64,000 nt of DNA from CALDTK01 sp965215215 (GCA_965215215.1 OZ244043.1:3968001-4032000); one strand, 5' to 3'. Counted from the stretch's first letter, positions 1 through 9,565 are shown. Numbers and translations: made by a program. The notes: a model not told the origin generated them from the letters alone.

Positions 1-3000
1 TACCGCCGATCGAAATCTATCGTACAACACCCCGGGCTTTACGGAGGGTGGTAGGGGTATTTTAAAGATAAATACGCTCTCCAGCGCTGGCGCTCTAGAC
101 AACCGCGTTTGGACGTTGAGCATCGATAATACCCTTCTTATAAAGGACTCCTTACGTCAAAATCAATTCTCGAAATACGAGAAGATACTAGCCCCAGGTA
201 CGATTTCGGGTAGTAGAGTAGCTATCAAGACGGAATCATTGAGCGGGCCATCCAGCCGGGTAGCGTTAGGTGAAGCAGAACTCTATTACGAGGCGTCCAA
301 TTTGGCGTCGAGCAGGTCTGCCACCGTTCGGTACGCTATTGATCCACCCCCTACCGGTCCGTACGCCTTACAATGGGGCGCCCTTCCGAGTGGAAAGATT
401 TTCAAAGTTTTTGATATCGATGGGAGGAGATGCCAAGCGCTTAGTAAAAGCGGTCAAGACTTCAGTGAGTTTACGCAAGTCGAGCCTGGAGATAGATTTG
501 TGTTGAGCGATGCCTCCACAACGCTGACTGCCGTATTTGAGTCGGTTGACCTATCGGTACCCGAATTATCCGAACAGACTAATTATTTGATTATTAGCTC
601 GAACCAGCTTTCCGACTGGACGCTCGGTCCTGATGATTACCGAGAGTTTAGAGAAAGCGCCGCCGGCGGATCATTCGATGTAGCAGCTTTCGATGTCGAA
701 GATTTGTACGACGTATTTGGTTACGGTTTGCCGCAGGACGCGCGAGCTATGCGGAACCTAATCTTGTGGGCATCTAGCGTTTCGGCGATCGAGCACACGT
801 TTATCATCGGTAAAGGGCGCGAATTTACTGCACTTCGCTTACCGGGAGATTTGATAGCCCCGGATAACGCCACGGCATTCGTTCCGAGCTTCGGCTACCC
901 GGCTTCCGATAATCTATTGGCCGTACATCCGGTAACCCAGCAAATGGTTTCTGCCATTGGCCGTATCCCCGTTGAGACGAGTGAGGAACTCGATATTTAT
1001 CTACGGAAAGTACGGGCAACGGTGGAGGCGATGACGGTTCCTCAAAGCGAGCAGGCCAGAGCTTGGATGAAGCAAATCGTCCATTTGGGGGGTGGCTCGA
1101 ACGCGAATGAGCAGGCCAGCATCAGGAACCGTTTGCGGCAAATGCAACGCATACTCGAAACCAATCGCTTTGGTGCCCAGACGTACGAACTCTATAAGAA
1201 CTCCGATCAACCGGTACAGCAAGTCGAGAATGATGACTTGTTCGATCGCATCAACAAGGGCGCCAGCGTGATCACCTTCTTCGGCCACTCCTCGCCTGGG
1301 ACCTTCGATTTCAACATCGACGATCCGGTGCGCTACGAGAACCAGGGCCGCTACCCGTTGATGATCTCGTTAGGGTGCTATTCCGGGAACATGCAAACCT
1401 CGGCGAAGAGCGCGGGAGAGCGCTTCATGCTCTACGAAGACAAAGCGGCAGTCGCCTTCGCGGCGAGTGTCGGACTCGGCTATCCGTCCGTACTCCAGCG
1501 GTTCGCGAGCGATTTCTATCAGTCGTTCGGTGCAGGGAACTACAGCGGAACCGTGGGAGATGCTTTCAGGGTAGCACTTCAGAAGTCGTTGTCCGCAAAC
1601 TCTTACCTCAATCAACAGCTCGCGGAACAGTTCGCTTTCCAAGGAGATCCGGCGCTCGTGCTTTACAAGCACGAAGGTGCGGACTACATAATACCCACCG
1701 AGGATCTCATCGTAGGTCCAGCAAACCTCGCCTACGGTATCGACAGCCTTTCTATCGATCTTGACGTGATTAACCTAGGTTCCAATGAGCAGGGCAAACT
1801 GCGAGTGATTATTGAGCGGGCGACTGCTCTTCGCCCGCGTGCGGCCGTCGACACGGTATATTTCGATGCTCCAGCGGCGCGGGTGAGTCTCAGCAAGACG
1901 ATTGACGCGTGGGGCCGAGAGGGTGTTGGGCTTAATACGGTCTGGGCAACAGTCGTGTCCGACTCGATCACCGAGGTGCCTACCCCCGCTGCGGTGTCGA
2001 ACAACGTAAGCGGGGGCGTTCAATTCTTCATTAGAGACGATGGAGTGGATCCGCTGTATCCGCACGATCTCGCCCTTACCGACAGCACTATTCAGACGTT
2101 TCACGCTTCCACGAGAGATCCGTTTGGGCAACCGCAGCTTATTTCCTGGCAGCTAGCACTCGACATCAACTTTAAGGAAGTTGTAAGCTCCAATACTCAA
2201 TCTGGGCTAGGGCTAGTCACGTGGCAACCGCCTGGAATACTCCGTCCGAACACAACTTACTTCTGGCGAGTTGGGCTCGGTCCTCAGGATAGCCTATATT
2301 CTACGACGCCACGCTCGTTCTCAGTTGTGAGCCAGGCGCCAAAGAGCGATGCTTGGGGACCAAGGAGCTTGGATCAATTTAGAGCCGGAAGCAACGAAGG
2401 TTATTTTCCGGATAGCGTTGGCGAGTGGCAATTTCGGAATGCTGGTTTTTTCATAACCTCACGTACAAAAGTAGTTGAATCGGTTAATGATCCTAGTTTT
2501 CAGAAAAACTTTGTTGCTGTCGGTGGAAGCATTATACCTCGACGAAATCAAATACCCGCACTGGGGTTTGCGATTGCAAACGGCGATACGGGCGAATTTT
2601 TAGATCACGAGGATCCTCGATTGATCGGATCCAATGCTGACTTCAATCGCTTCATTTTTCATTACACGACCGATAGCCGCGAGCAACGCGCCGCAATAGT
2701 TAACATGTTAGATAGTATTGTTGAGGAAGGAGACTACGTATGGGTGATGTCGTTGTACGGAGTAACGGATACGTTCAATTTCGAGGAGTGGCAAGCGGAC
2801 AGTCTCACTACCTTGGAACGTACAATAGCTGGAGCTCTGTCCAGGGCTGGAGCAGAGTACGCCGGTGAATGGGTCCAGGGCGAAACGGTACCCTACCAGC
2901 TCGTCTATCGCAAGGGATATGGTGTTATTAGTGAGCAACTCGGCACTTCGCGATCCGACGTGCTGACGAGTGATGTATTCGTCGAATTGCCCGGGGGGCG

Positions 3001-4342
3001 GGGTAAATACATCAGTCCTGCGCTTCCTACTGCGGAGGACTATGGCCGGTTGTCGTATGACATAGAGGTAAGTTCCGATTCGGCCGAAATCGCTGTTAGT
3101 CTACTCGGAACCCTATCTGACGGCACAGTAGATATTTTGCTGTCTGACTCGTCTAGTACTGGTCAATTTGACCTCTCCTCTATAGATCGGAACGCCTATT
3201 CATCGCTGAATATTGAGATGAGTAGGAACGAGCCGGGCGAAGAGGGAAAGCTTAAAGCTCCAGCTTATACTTTAGAGTATACACCGAGACCCGAACTAGT
3301 ATTTGACCCGGCCACTCAGTTCAAAAGGAGTTCGGATACCCTCAGCCGTGGAGCACCTTTCAACCTAGAGGTCAATGTGCGAAACATAAGCTCGACGGAA
3401 GTACACCAGGCTAGCCTACAAGCCCGATCGGTAGGTTCTAGTGCTGGAAATCCTTTACGGACGGATTCGCTCGGTATCATGAAGGCCTGGGATTCACGTC
3501 TAGCGAAGATTAATGTACCTGGAAAGGAGCTGCTTGATTCTACTAGTATACTCTTTACCCTAGTAGCCGAGAATCAACCAGAAGACGTTCGAGAAAATAA
3601 TATCGGTTTCCTATCTACCTATCAGCTCAGGGACCGAACTGCACCTACGATCACGCTCCTGCTGGACGGCGACAACCCGCCCCCCGGTACAGCGCTTGTC
3701 ACCGAGCCGAGCTTCGAGGCCGTGCTAGCCGATGATAACATATACGATAGACTGGACGAAGGGAGTGTAACCTTTACCCTCAAAGCCGAAAGCGGCGAAG
3801 TCTTCACCGGGAATCAGCTCCCGGGAGAGGTGCGGTTTCGGTCTGAAGAAAATGGGAGCGACGTCCAAAAGGCTTACCACACTTACGAGCCAGGCGAGCT
3901 GCCGGATGGACTCTACACGCTCAGCGTCGTAGCACGCGACGAAGCATCGAATAGCGTGCGGACACCGGCTGAACTCAGGTTCGAAGTGGTGAATGCGACG
4001 GCGGTATCGAATGTGCTGCCATACCCCAACCCTTTCGTCGATCACGTTCAGTTTCAATACGAAGCCACTGGCGTACCTCCGGACGACTTCCAAATCGATA
4101 TCTACAGTACCTCCGGCCGTTTGGTTAGGTCTTTGGGGCCTGATGAGCTCGGGGACTTGAAAGTCGGTCGCCAGCTTACCGATGGCTTTTGGAACGCGAC
4201 GGACGAATACGGGCAACGCCTAGCCAAGGGAGTCTATCTGTACCGTTTCGCAACCCAAGGCGACGATGGCGAACTCGATCAACGGGAAACAAAGATGGAC
4301 GATTTCATTGCCGGTGGCTTCGGTAAACTCGTAATCCTTTAA
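1..4342 (+). CDS. PorU-like C25 cysteine peptidase with T9SS-type C-terminal domain, 5' end missing
   Basis: The reading frame is open to the left edge of the window, so the start lies outside; a TTG at 116 is only an internal in-frame codon. What remains is about 1445 residues. A C25 (gingipain/PorU clan) domain lies roughly at nucleotides 600-1680, with the expected His-Cys pair: His in FFGHSSPG (codon 1286-1288) and Cys in ISLGCYSG (codon 1376-1378), 30 residues apart, close to the gingipain spacing. Around 2450-2950 there is an ILEI/FAM3-like stretch (GDYVWVMSLYGVTD). CARDB/Ig-like segments follow, then a C-terminal domain with YPNPF and GVYLYRF, as in T9SS or FlgD-like sorting domains. 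Size and layout resemble proteins annotated as putative T9SS sortase PorU2. PorU itself cleaves cargo and joins it to A-LPS at the outer membrane. A secreted protease of the same clan is the alternative. Vim/Wbp-like genes follow directly. Confidence 0.8.
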   Translation, partial: TADRNLSYNTPGFTEGGRGILKINTLSSAGALDNRVWTLSIDNTLLIKDSLRQNQFSKYEKILAPGTISGSRVAIKTESLSGPSSRVALGEAELYYEASNLASSRSATVRYAIDPPPTGPYALQWGALPSGKIFKVFDIDGRRCQALSKSGQDFSEFTQVEPGDRFVLSDASTTLTAVFESVDLSVPELSEQTNYLIISSNQLSDWTLGPDDYREFRESAAGGSFDVAAFDVEDLYDVFGYGLPQDARAMRNLILWASSVSAIEHTFIIGKGREFTALRLPGDLIAPDNATAFVPSFGYPASDNLLAVHPVTQQMVSAIGRIPVETSEELDIYLRKVRATVEAMTVPQSEQARAWMKQIVHLGGGSNANEQASIRNRLRQMQRILETNRFGAQTYELYKNSDQPVQQVENDDLFDRINKGASVITFFGHSSPGTFDFNIDDPVRYENQGRYPLMISLGCYSGNMQTSAKSAGERFMLYEDKAAVAFAASVGLGYPSVLQRFASDFYQSFGAGNYSGTVGDAFRVALQKSLSANSYLNQQLAEQFAFQGDPALVLYKHEGADYIIPTEDLIVGPANLAYGIDSLSIDLDVINLGSNEQGKLRVIIERATALRPRAAVDTVYFDAPAARVSLSKTIDAWGREGVGLNTVWATVVSDSITEVPTPAAVSNNVSGGVQFFIRDDGVDPLYPHDLALTDSTIQTFHASTRDPFGQPQLISWQLALDINFKEVVSSNTQSGLGLVTWQPPGILRPNTTYFWRVGLGPQDSLYSTTPRSFSVVSQAPKSDAWGPRSLDQFRAGSNEGYFPDSVGEWQFRNAGFFITSRTKVVESVNDPSFQKNFVAVGGSIIPRRNQIPALGFAIANGDTGEFLDHEDPRLIGSNADFNRFIFHYTTDSREQRAAIVNMLDSIVEEGDYVWVMSLYGVTDTFNFEEWQADSLTTLERTIAGALSRAGAEYAGEWVQGETVPYQLVYRKGYGVISEQLGTSRSDVLTSDVFVELPGGRGKYISPALPTAEDYGRLSYDIEVSSDSAEIAVSLLGTLSDGTVDILLSDSSSTGQFDLSSIDRNAYSSLNIEMSRNEPGEEGKLKAPAYTLEYTPRPELVFDPATQFKRSSDTLSRGAPFNLEVNVRNISSTEVHQASLQARSVGSSAGNPLRTDSLGIMKAWDSRLAKINVPGKELLDSTSILFTLVAENQPEDVRENNIGFLSTYQLRDRTAPTITLLLDGDNPPPGTALVTEPSFEAVLADDNIYDRLDEGSVTFTLKAESGEVFTGNQLPGEVRFRSEENGSDVQKAYHTYEPGELPDGLYTLSVVARDEASNSVRTPAELRFEVVNATAVSNVLPYPNPFVDHVQFQYEATGVPPDDFQIDIYSTSGRLVRSLGPDELGDLKVGRQLTDGFWNATDEYGQRLAKGVYLYRFATQGDDGELDQRETKMDDFIAGGFGKLVIL

Positions 4343-4422
4343 GCGCTTGGAGGAAAAATCCGCTATAGGCACCTTTCCGTTGGGTATACACAGTAAGTGG
4401 CGTGCTGTAGCTGCTTGTGATC

Positions 4423-5307
4423 ATGCGTGAAGGTCATTGTTGTCGACGGAAGTACCGAGCCTGGGCGGCGCAACAGCTGGACCTACCGCTATACTGGCAG
4501 CCTAAGTGGCTCGATGTCGTTGATCCATACTGGACAGCGGCTAGCGATAACTGGACTGATCCGAGCTGGGTTTGGCCCTACGTACTGAATCGTCGCCTGG
4601 TCCTAACCTGGATAAGTCTCCCACGCGTCACCGCATACCTAGGTCCTCGCTTACTAAGACCTTCGGCCAGCCTTCCGGCCTTGCCAACGAGCGAAATAAA
4701 TTACGGAATCTTCACCTTGCACGAAGCAGCTGAGGTATGCAAATATCCTGGACAGGTACGCGCTATGGGTTGCCAAGTTCTCGATCTAAAGCTTAGGCCT
4801 AATTTTTCAACGCTGCGCCGACGGCAGATTCGAAGTTCTGCAAATAGAAATGACGTGGAGCTGTTTCGATCGGTTAGTGTTGTGGATCTTAAAGATACTT
4901 TTGAGGTAAGCTCTAGTATTATACCTGCGCACGCCAAGGAGGTTATGGCGGCTGCCTGCTACAGTGGATTCGGAGAATTCTATATTGCCCGAACAGATGA
5001 CGGAGTTCTACTAGCTACACTGGGCATCGTCTTCGATGCTAGAACAGCCTATCTCGTCTATTCAGCTAGAACGAAAAAAGCGGGAAAAGACACTGGGTCC
5101 GCGCTACAGGCTTACGCAATCGACCAAGTGCGCGAACGAGGCCTGAGCGAGTTCAACTTTCAGTCTGGCCACCTGCCAGGACCTGCTCGATTCTTCCAAT
5201 CTTTCGGAGCAAAACCGAAGTGGTACGGGCAGGTCCGTGCCGCCACTTCGTACCCGTGGAGGATGTTAGAGTCTATTCGTGGCTTTACGAATCCCAACCG
5301 ACTCTAG
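4423..5307 (+). CDS. FemAB/GNAT-type acyltransferase, VimA-like
   Basis: A protein of about 294 residues with a GNAT/FemAB-like fold. The N-terminal part has the LPLYWQPKWLDVV and AYLGPRLLRP signatures found in this Bacteroidota family, and the C-terminal half has a GNAT-like segment (AYAIDQVRERGLSEFNFQ) ending in FFQSFGAKPKWYGQV. An in-frame GTG at 4417 is a possible earlier start; the ATG at 4423 is preferred. FemAB-fold enzymes transfer acyl or aminoacyl groups to amino sugars. It is followed after 12 bases by a polysaccharide-deacetylase-like gene and then a glycosyltransferase, the same family order as vimA-vimE-vimF in Porphyromonas gingivalis, where VimA is of this type and about 320 residues. 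Family membership is read from sequence; the VimA role is inferred from order and size. Confidence 0.7.
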   Translation: MREGHCCRRKYRAWAAQQLDLPLYWQPKWLDVVDPYWTAASDNWTDPSWVWPYVLNRRLVLTWISLPRVTAYLGPRLLRPSASLPALPTSEINYGIFTLHEAAEVCKYPGQVRAMGCQVLDLKLRPNFSTLRRRQIRSSANRNDVELFRSVSVVDLKDTFEVSSSIIPAHAKEVMAAACYSGFGEFYIARTDDGVLLATLGIVFDARTAYLVYSARTKKAGKDTGSALQAYAIDQVRERGLSEFNFQSGHLPGPARFFQSFGAKPKWYGQVRAATSYPWRMLESIRGFTNPNRL

Positions 5308-5319
5308 GATCCTGTACCG

Positions 5320-6633
5320 ATGCAGCAAAACCTGATCAGCGTTCGGTTTCCTAGCGGTCCGAGGACAAGAGCTCGAGCGCAGTACGTACTAGACTGGGTA
5401 GCCGAGCATCCTTATGCGGGTGAGCGTATTCGGTTTGTCGAAGTGGGGGGTGATGTTGTATCGCCGCAACTCGATATAGCTGCCGTAACTGGCGGCACGG
5501 CTTGGTTTGACGAAGCCTGCGATGACCGTACTACGCTTTCGGTATTCGGTCCGCGCCTCTGTTACGCAGTTCAGCAGGGTACCAAAATCTACGGCATCGG
5601 TTGGGCATCGAGCACCGAGTTTTATGCAAATGGCGCGTTTGCGTTCGACTGGTTCAGCTCTCTATTCTACTGGTTATCGTGCTGGCAAGAAAGAAGTCCG
5701 AAAGTCCTGAGCGTAAATCCGCCAATATCGAAGGCGCAATGGTTGGTCCGTCACGGTTTAGAAAGAGAGCCTCGGGCTGATCGCCTGGTGGCAGCCGTAC
5801 TCCGCACCTTTGGTATGGAGCCCATGATTGGTCCTTCGACAGTATTCATGACGCACGATCTGGATCACGTGCGCCAGTATCAACGTCCTTGGTCGGGACT
5901 TCGCTTCGTGAACTACGTTCGACGAAAGGGGGCTGCGCGTGGAGCATTGCTAGATGCAGTGAAGCGCGAATGGAGATCGGAGACGAAAGCTGCACACGAC
6001 CCTTTTGACAATCCGGAACAAACGTTGCGAGATCGCGGGGGAGTACTCTACTTGCTTCTGGGACGTCACGTTCGGGCGGATGGAGGTTCGGACCGCACGG
6101 ATAAAGCCTTGCAAAATTGGCTGTCCCAAGCGGCAGCCCACGGCATGAGCGTAGGTATTCACCCTAGCTATACTGTAGCTACTCACCCGGAGCGAATGGG
6201 TGTGGAACTAGAGCGCTTCCGCCAGCTTTGCGGGAGGGCGCCAATAGAGAGTCGACAGCATTACTTGCGGTGGGATTGGGCTTCGACCCCACAGTTACTA
6301 GCTCGCTTAGGGATCGAAACGGATAGTAGCTTAGGCTACCGGGATAGACTCGGCTTTCGCTGCGGTACGAGCTTCAGGTATCGACTCTACGATTTCGATG
6401 CTGAGAACTCCTTCCGACTAGCCGAAAGACCTTTAGCGGCTATGGATACGGCTTGGATGGAGCGCAACGATTGGAATCCTACTCGTTGCCGGGAGGACTG
6501 GGTCGATTTTATAACGCTAAACGCAAGAGGCGCTCAGTTGGTAGTCAACATCCATAACAGTAGTTACCCACTGGCTAACGCGCTGGGGATAGAGCTCGAT
6601 AGCTTGAGACAGGTATGCCCGTTCGAGTCTTAG
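5320..6633 (+). CDS. polysaccharide-deacetylase-like protein, VimE-like
   Basis: A 437-residue protein. The N-terminal ~160 residues form a poorly recognised domain. The C-terminal part carries carbohydrate esterase 4-like motifs: VFMTHDLDHV for the metal-binding HDxD motif, GIHPSYT for the HPS-type motif, and an ESRQHYLRWDW stretch, with IETDSSLGYRD as the later core strand. This two-part arrangement (unknown N-domain plus deacetylase core) is that of VimE-type proteins, which are of similar length. In P. gingivalis VimE is thought to remove an N-acetyl group from the Wbp-derived sugar before re-acylation. Its last bases overlap the next gene by 19, suggesting coupled translation. No signal peptide is evident, consistent with action on a cytoplasmic nucleotide sugar or lipid-linked sugar. 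A plain capsule deacetylase is the alternative. Confidence 0.7.
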   Translation: MQQNLISVRFPSGPRTRARAQYVLDWVAEHPYAGERIRFVEVGGDVVSPQLDIAAVTGGTAWFDEACDDRTTLSVFGPRLCYAVQQGTKIYGIGWASSTEFYANGAFAFDWFSSLFYWLSCWQERSPKVLSVNPPISKAQWLVRHGLEREPRADRLVAAVLRTFGMEPMIGPSTVFMTHDLDHVRQYQRPWSGLRFVNYVRRKGAARGALLDAVKREWRSETKAAHDPFDNPEQTLRDRGGVLYLLLGRHVRADGGSDRTDKALQNWLSQAAAHGMSVGIHPSYTVATHPERMGVELERFRQLCGRAPIESRQHYLRWDWASTPQLLARLGIETDSSLGYRDRLGFRCGTSFRYRLYDFDAENSFRLAERPLAAMDTAWMERNDWNPTRCREDWVDFITLNARGAQLVVNIHNSSYPLANALGIELDSLRQVCPFES

Positions 6634-7769
6634 CTATTTTCTCGATCGATGTTACGCGTCGTGAGACACTTGGCCTACGTGATAAGTGCGAAGAGCTGGT
6701 GCGCGCCGGCAGGCAGCGGGGTTTGTCAGTTCATGCGGTCTTTCCGCACGGTACAAAGTGGTTCGACTGGCCAGCGAACAGGAACGAAGTAAAGTGGCCG
6801 GAGCAGCACACGGATCCGAATACCCTCCGCGCGGTATGGTTCCGCGTATCGGGACTGTATTCGAAGATCGGCGCACGAACGCTCGCACAGTACGACGTGC
6901 TTTGGCTACGCGCTATGCCGACCACCCCATCCCAAATTCTTCTGCTCCGAAAGGCGAAGGTGGTTGGGGTAAATACTTTACTCGACCTGCCTACATTTCC
7001 GTACGGGAACCGAAATGTTGGAGGCGTCCGTAGCGTGTTTCACGCACTGACCGATAAGCTAGATTTCATTCGTGCTCGGTACTTAGACGCAATCGCCACG
7101 ACTTCCGCGCACGAACTTCTTTGGGGGAAGCCCACGCTTAAAGTCAGTAACGGGATTAAGTTGAATGAACAGCGGTCGACTATCAAACTAAAAACGAGTA
7201 CGTCAGGGCCTATACTCGCTGTCGGTATTGCCCAGTGGGCTCCCGTTCACGGGCTAGACCGATTATTCGAGGCAGTATACGCAGCCTCGCTTCAATCAAG
7301 ATTTCATTTCGTACTCGCCGGAGAAGGTCCTCTCAACCATGAGCTCAACGCTCTGGGCGATCGATTCGGACTATCGATGGAGTGGGTCGGCCCCGTTCAT
7401 GGAGCGAAGCGCGACACGCTCTTAGCGACTGCCGACATTGGTATAGGCGGTCTCAGCTATCCTGACAATCAGCTTAGCTATCACTACTCGCTGAAGCACC
7501 GACTGTACGCCGCCGCCGAGCTTCCATTCGTTGCGACGTTTAGAGATCCTTTGTGGAATGGCTGCGACGCTGTTCTCTCGATCGGAACCGACGGTGCGCC
7601 TATAGACGGGCAACGCCTATACGAATTCGCTCTTCGCGCAAAGCGACAGCGCAGGGAGTTTTCAGAATTACTTCGCGGTAGAGTTCGGCAAGCGACGTGG
7701 GAGAGTACCTACGCGGCGGCTTGGACTTGGCTCGCTGACCAGTCAAACGGTAGACGGGGTCGCAGATAG
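6615..7769 (+). CDS. GT4-like glycosyltransferase, VimF-like
   Basis: A 384-residue GT-B glycosyltransferase. The N-terminal half begins RVLAIFSIDVTRRETLGLRDKCEELV, shortened here to its Rossmann start (VLAIFSID), and contains a linker strand LWLRAMPTTP. The C-terminal half has SNGIKLN, then LAVGIAQWAPVHGLDRLFEA and FVLAGEGPLNHEL, the usual GT4 nucleotide-sugar domain signatures. The usual GT4 E(x)7E motif near the end is weak (LSYHYSLKHRLYAAAELP instead). The gene starts inside the end of the deacetylase-like gene and is 18 bases upstream of the WbpD-like gene, so all belong to one transcript. In P. gingivalis VimF is a glycosyltransferase of similar length following VimE; acting on the Wbp/Vim sugar is therefore the inferred role. 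Confidence 0.72.
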   Translation: MPVRVLAIFSIDVTRRETLGLRDKCEELVRAGRQRGLSVHAVFPHGTKWFDWPANRNEVKWPEQHTDPNTLRAVWFRVSGLYSKIGARTLAQYDVLWLRAMPTTPSQILLLRKAKVVGVNTLLDLPTFPYGNRNVGGVRSVFHALTDKLDFIRARYLDAIATTSAHELLWGKPTLKVSNGIKLNEQRSTIKLKTSTSGPILAVGIAQWAPVHGLDRLFEAVYAASLQSRFHFVLAGEGPLNHELNALGDRFGLSMEWVGPVHGAKRDTLLATADIGIGGLSYPDNQLSYHYSLKHRLYAAAELPFVATFRDPLWNGCDAVLSIGTDGAPIDGQRLYEFALRAKRQRREFSELLRGRVRQATWESTYAAAWTWLADQSNGRRGRR

Positions 7770-7787
7770 TCCTCGAACACGTATGCC

Positions 7788-8357
7788 ATGCAGGTACAAG
7801 TTCATCCCACCGCAGTCATAGATTCAGGTGCCGAAATTGGCGCCGGCTCCGCGATTTGGCATTTCTGTCACGTCTCGTCCGGCGCTGTCCTCGGAGAACG
7901 GTGTAGGCTAGGCCAAAATGTATTTGTCGCTAGCGGGGTGCGACTAGGCAACAACGTAAAGGTTCAGAATAACGTCTCGCTCTACAGTGGCGTAACGTGC
8001 GGCGACGATGTATTCCTCGGTCCCAGCGTTGTGTTCACGAATGTGCGCAATCCACGCAGCGCCATCGACCGAAGCGCTCAGTACCAAGCCACCCACGTAG
8101 GCCACGGTGCGACCATCGGCGCCAACGCCACCGTAATCTGCGGACACGACATTGGTGCTCACGCGTTCGTCGGCGCGGGAGCCGTGATAACGAACTCAGT
8201 AACGGCGTATGCACTAGTCGTCGGTAACCCAGCCGTGCAAATCGGTTGGATGAGCGCAGCAGGGGAGCGACTGCGTTTCGACGAAAGCGGATACGCCCGT
8301 TGTGCGCTAACGCAGAACGTCTATCAACTCAAAGGTGACGAAGTGAACCGAGTCTAG
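7788..8357 (+). CDS. wbpD: WbpD-like UDP-amino-sugar N-acetyltransferase (hexapeptide repeat)
   Basis: A 189-residue left-handed beta-helix acyltransferase. Hexapeptide repeats begin at once (VHPTAVIDSGAEIGAGSAIW) and continue through GQNVFVASGVRLGNNVKVQN, ending with VVGNPAVQIGWMS. The opening block with WHFCHV and the QNNVSLYSGV core are typical of WbpD/WlbB enzymes, which acetylate the C3 amine of UDP-2-acetamido-3-amino-2,3-dideoxy-glucuronate. The PLP enzyme that would make this substrate (WbpE-like, 13414-14559) is nearby on the other strand. The stop overlaps the 3' end of the convergent glycosyltransferase by four bases. Other 3-amino-sugar acetyltransferases, such as FdtC-type, are the alternative. 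Confidence 0.78.
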   Translation: MQVQVHPTAVIDSGAEIGAGSAIWHFCHVSSGAVLGERCRLGQNVFVASGVRLGNNVKVQNNVSLYSGVTCGDDVFLGPSVVFTNVRNPRSAIDRSAQYQATHVGHGATIGANATVICGHDIGAHAFVGAGAVITNSVTAYALVVGNPAVQIGWMSAAGERLRFDESGYARCALTQNVYQLKGDEVNRV

Positions 8358-9565
8358 CTGGTACCAACGTTCCTGTTCGACTCTTTGCTGAGTTTACGGA
8401 GAAACTCTCCGTACACGATCGCTACCTCCGTAACCGAGTGTTTTTGTTCCACGAGCTTTCTTCCTGCGTGGCCCATTGCCCGGAGAGATTTGTGGTCGAG
8501 ATTAGCTAAATGCTCGCACGCACTTGCCAGTGCCTGTGCATCTCCCGCGGGGAAGATGAGCCCGTTGAGCCCGTGTTGCGTCAACTCCCGGCAGCCGGGA
8601 ACATCGGTCGTTATTATAGGTCGGGCGGTAGCCAACGCCTCTAACAGTATTCGGCTCATTCCCTCCCGGTACGAGGGGAGCACTACCACGTGCGCTCGTT
8701 CCAAATAGGGAGGCACATCCTCAGACCCACCTCTGTACTTGATCAAACCCCGGTTAATCCAGCTGGTAAATTGGGGTAAGGGTATAGCGTCTGGGTTGTC
8801 CGTCTCCATAAACCCGAGCACCTCGATGCGGACTGAGACCCCCCGTTCTTGCAGTAGTTCGGACGCTTTCGCTAAAACTTCCAACCCTTTGGCCCTCAAA
8901 ATTCGTCCCGCGTAGAGGATTCGTAGGGGGCCGTTCCGTTCTCTCAGCCTCCGGGCGGGATAATCGCTCAATCGAATACCCTCGCTCGGCAACACGCGAT
9001 GACGCGTGCCAGTAAGCCAGTCTCGACCTTGAAAATACCCGAGGTCGTAGTCGTTGAGGAACCATACCTCACGCGATCGGCGGGCAGCCCAACCGTAGCT
9101 GTACTTCACCAAACTGTCGATGAGCGAGGTACTAAGATCTACCAGCGCACCGAGTCCGGTAACTACGGCCACGCTCGGTATACCGGCCCACCGAGCCGCG
9201 ATGGTTCCAAAGATGTTCGGCTTAATGGTGTAATGGAATATGAAGTCCGGCTTCAGCTCGCGGTAGATGGAAATTAGCGCTCTGGTACTCCTAACTTGTT
9301 CCGAAGCGCCTTTGCCGTGCCCGCTCAGCGCCAGTGGCGTAAAATTTATCCCCTGCGACACCAATTTATCGGCGTGTCGATCGACGGGCGCGATGCAGTA
9401 TACCTCGTATCCGGTGCGTAAGAATTCTTCTATAATCGGAAGCCGAAACTGATAGAGACTGAAGGCACTATTCGATACGAACGCGACCCTCCGCAGCCCC
9501 GCTACGGGCGGTGGTAGTAAAACCCTGGAGGTGAATTGGGTCGGTGAAGTGCTTGCCTCCATCAA
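8354..9565 (-). CDS. GT4 family glycosyltransferase (PglA/CapM-like)
   Basis: A 403-residue GT-B enzyme. The acceptor-side domain begins RVAFVSNSAFSLYQFRLP, with HYTIKPNIFGTIAA and VVTGLGALVD, the pattern of GT4 enzymes of the PglA/CapM group that extend undecaprenyl-diphosphate sugars. The donor domain has LYAGRILRAKGLEVL and the E(x)7E region SYREGMSRILLEALA. The start (ATG at 9565) overlaps the manC stop by four bases, so the two are co-translated. PglA-like enzymes add the second sugar after diacetylbacillosamine; a pgl-like set lies at 22-26 kb, which fits but does not prove that role. The 3' end meets the WbpD-like gene tail to tail with a four-base overlap. Confidence 0.82.
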   Translation of the reverse strand: MMEASTSPTQFTSRVLLPPPVAGLRRVAFVSNSAFSLYQFRLPIIEEFLRTGYEVYCIAPVDRHADKLVSQGINFTPLALSGHGKGASEQVRSTRALISIYRELKPDFIFHYTIKPNIFGTIAARWAGIPSVAVVTGLGALVDLSTSLIDSLVKYSYGWAARRSREVWFLNDYDLGYFQGRDWLTGTRHRVLPSEGIRLSDYPARRLRERNGPLRILYAGRILRAKGLEVLAKASELLQERGVSVRIEVLGFMETDNPDAIPLPQFTSWINRGLIKYRGGSEDVPPYLERAHVVVLPSYREGMSRILLEALATARPIITTDVPGCRELTQHGLNGLIFPAGDAQALASACEHLANLDHKSLRAMGHAGRKLVEQKHSVTEVAIVYGEFLRKLSKESNRNVGTS

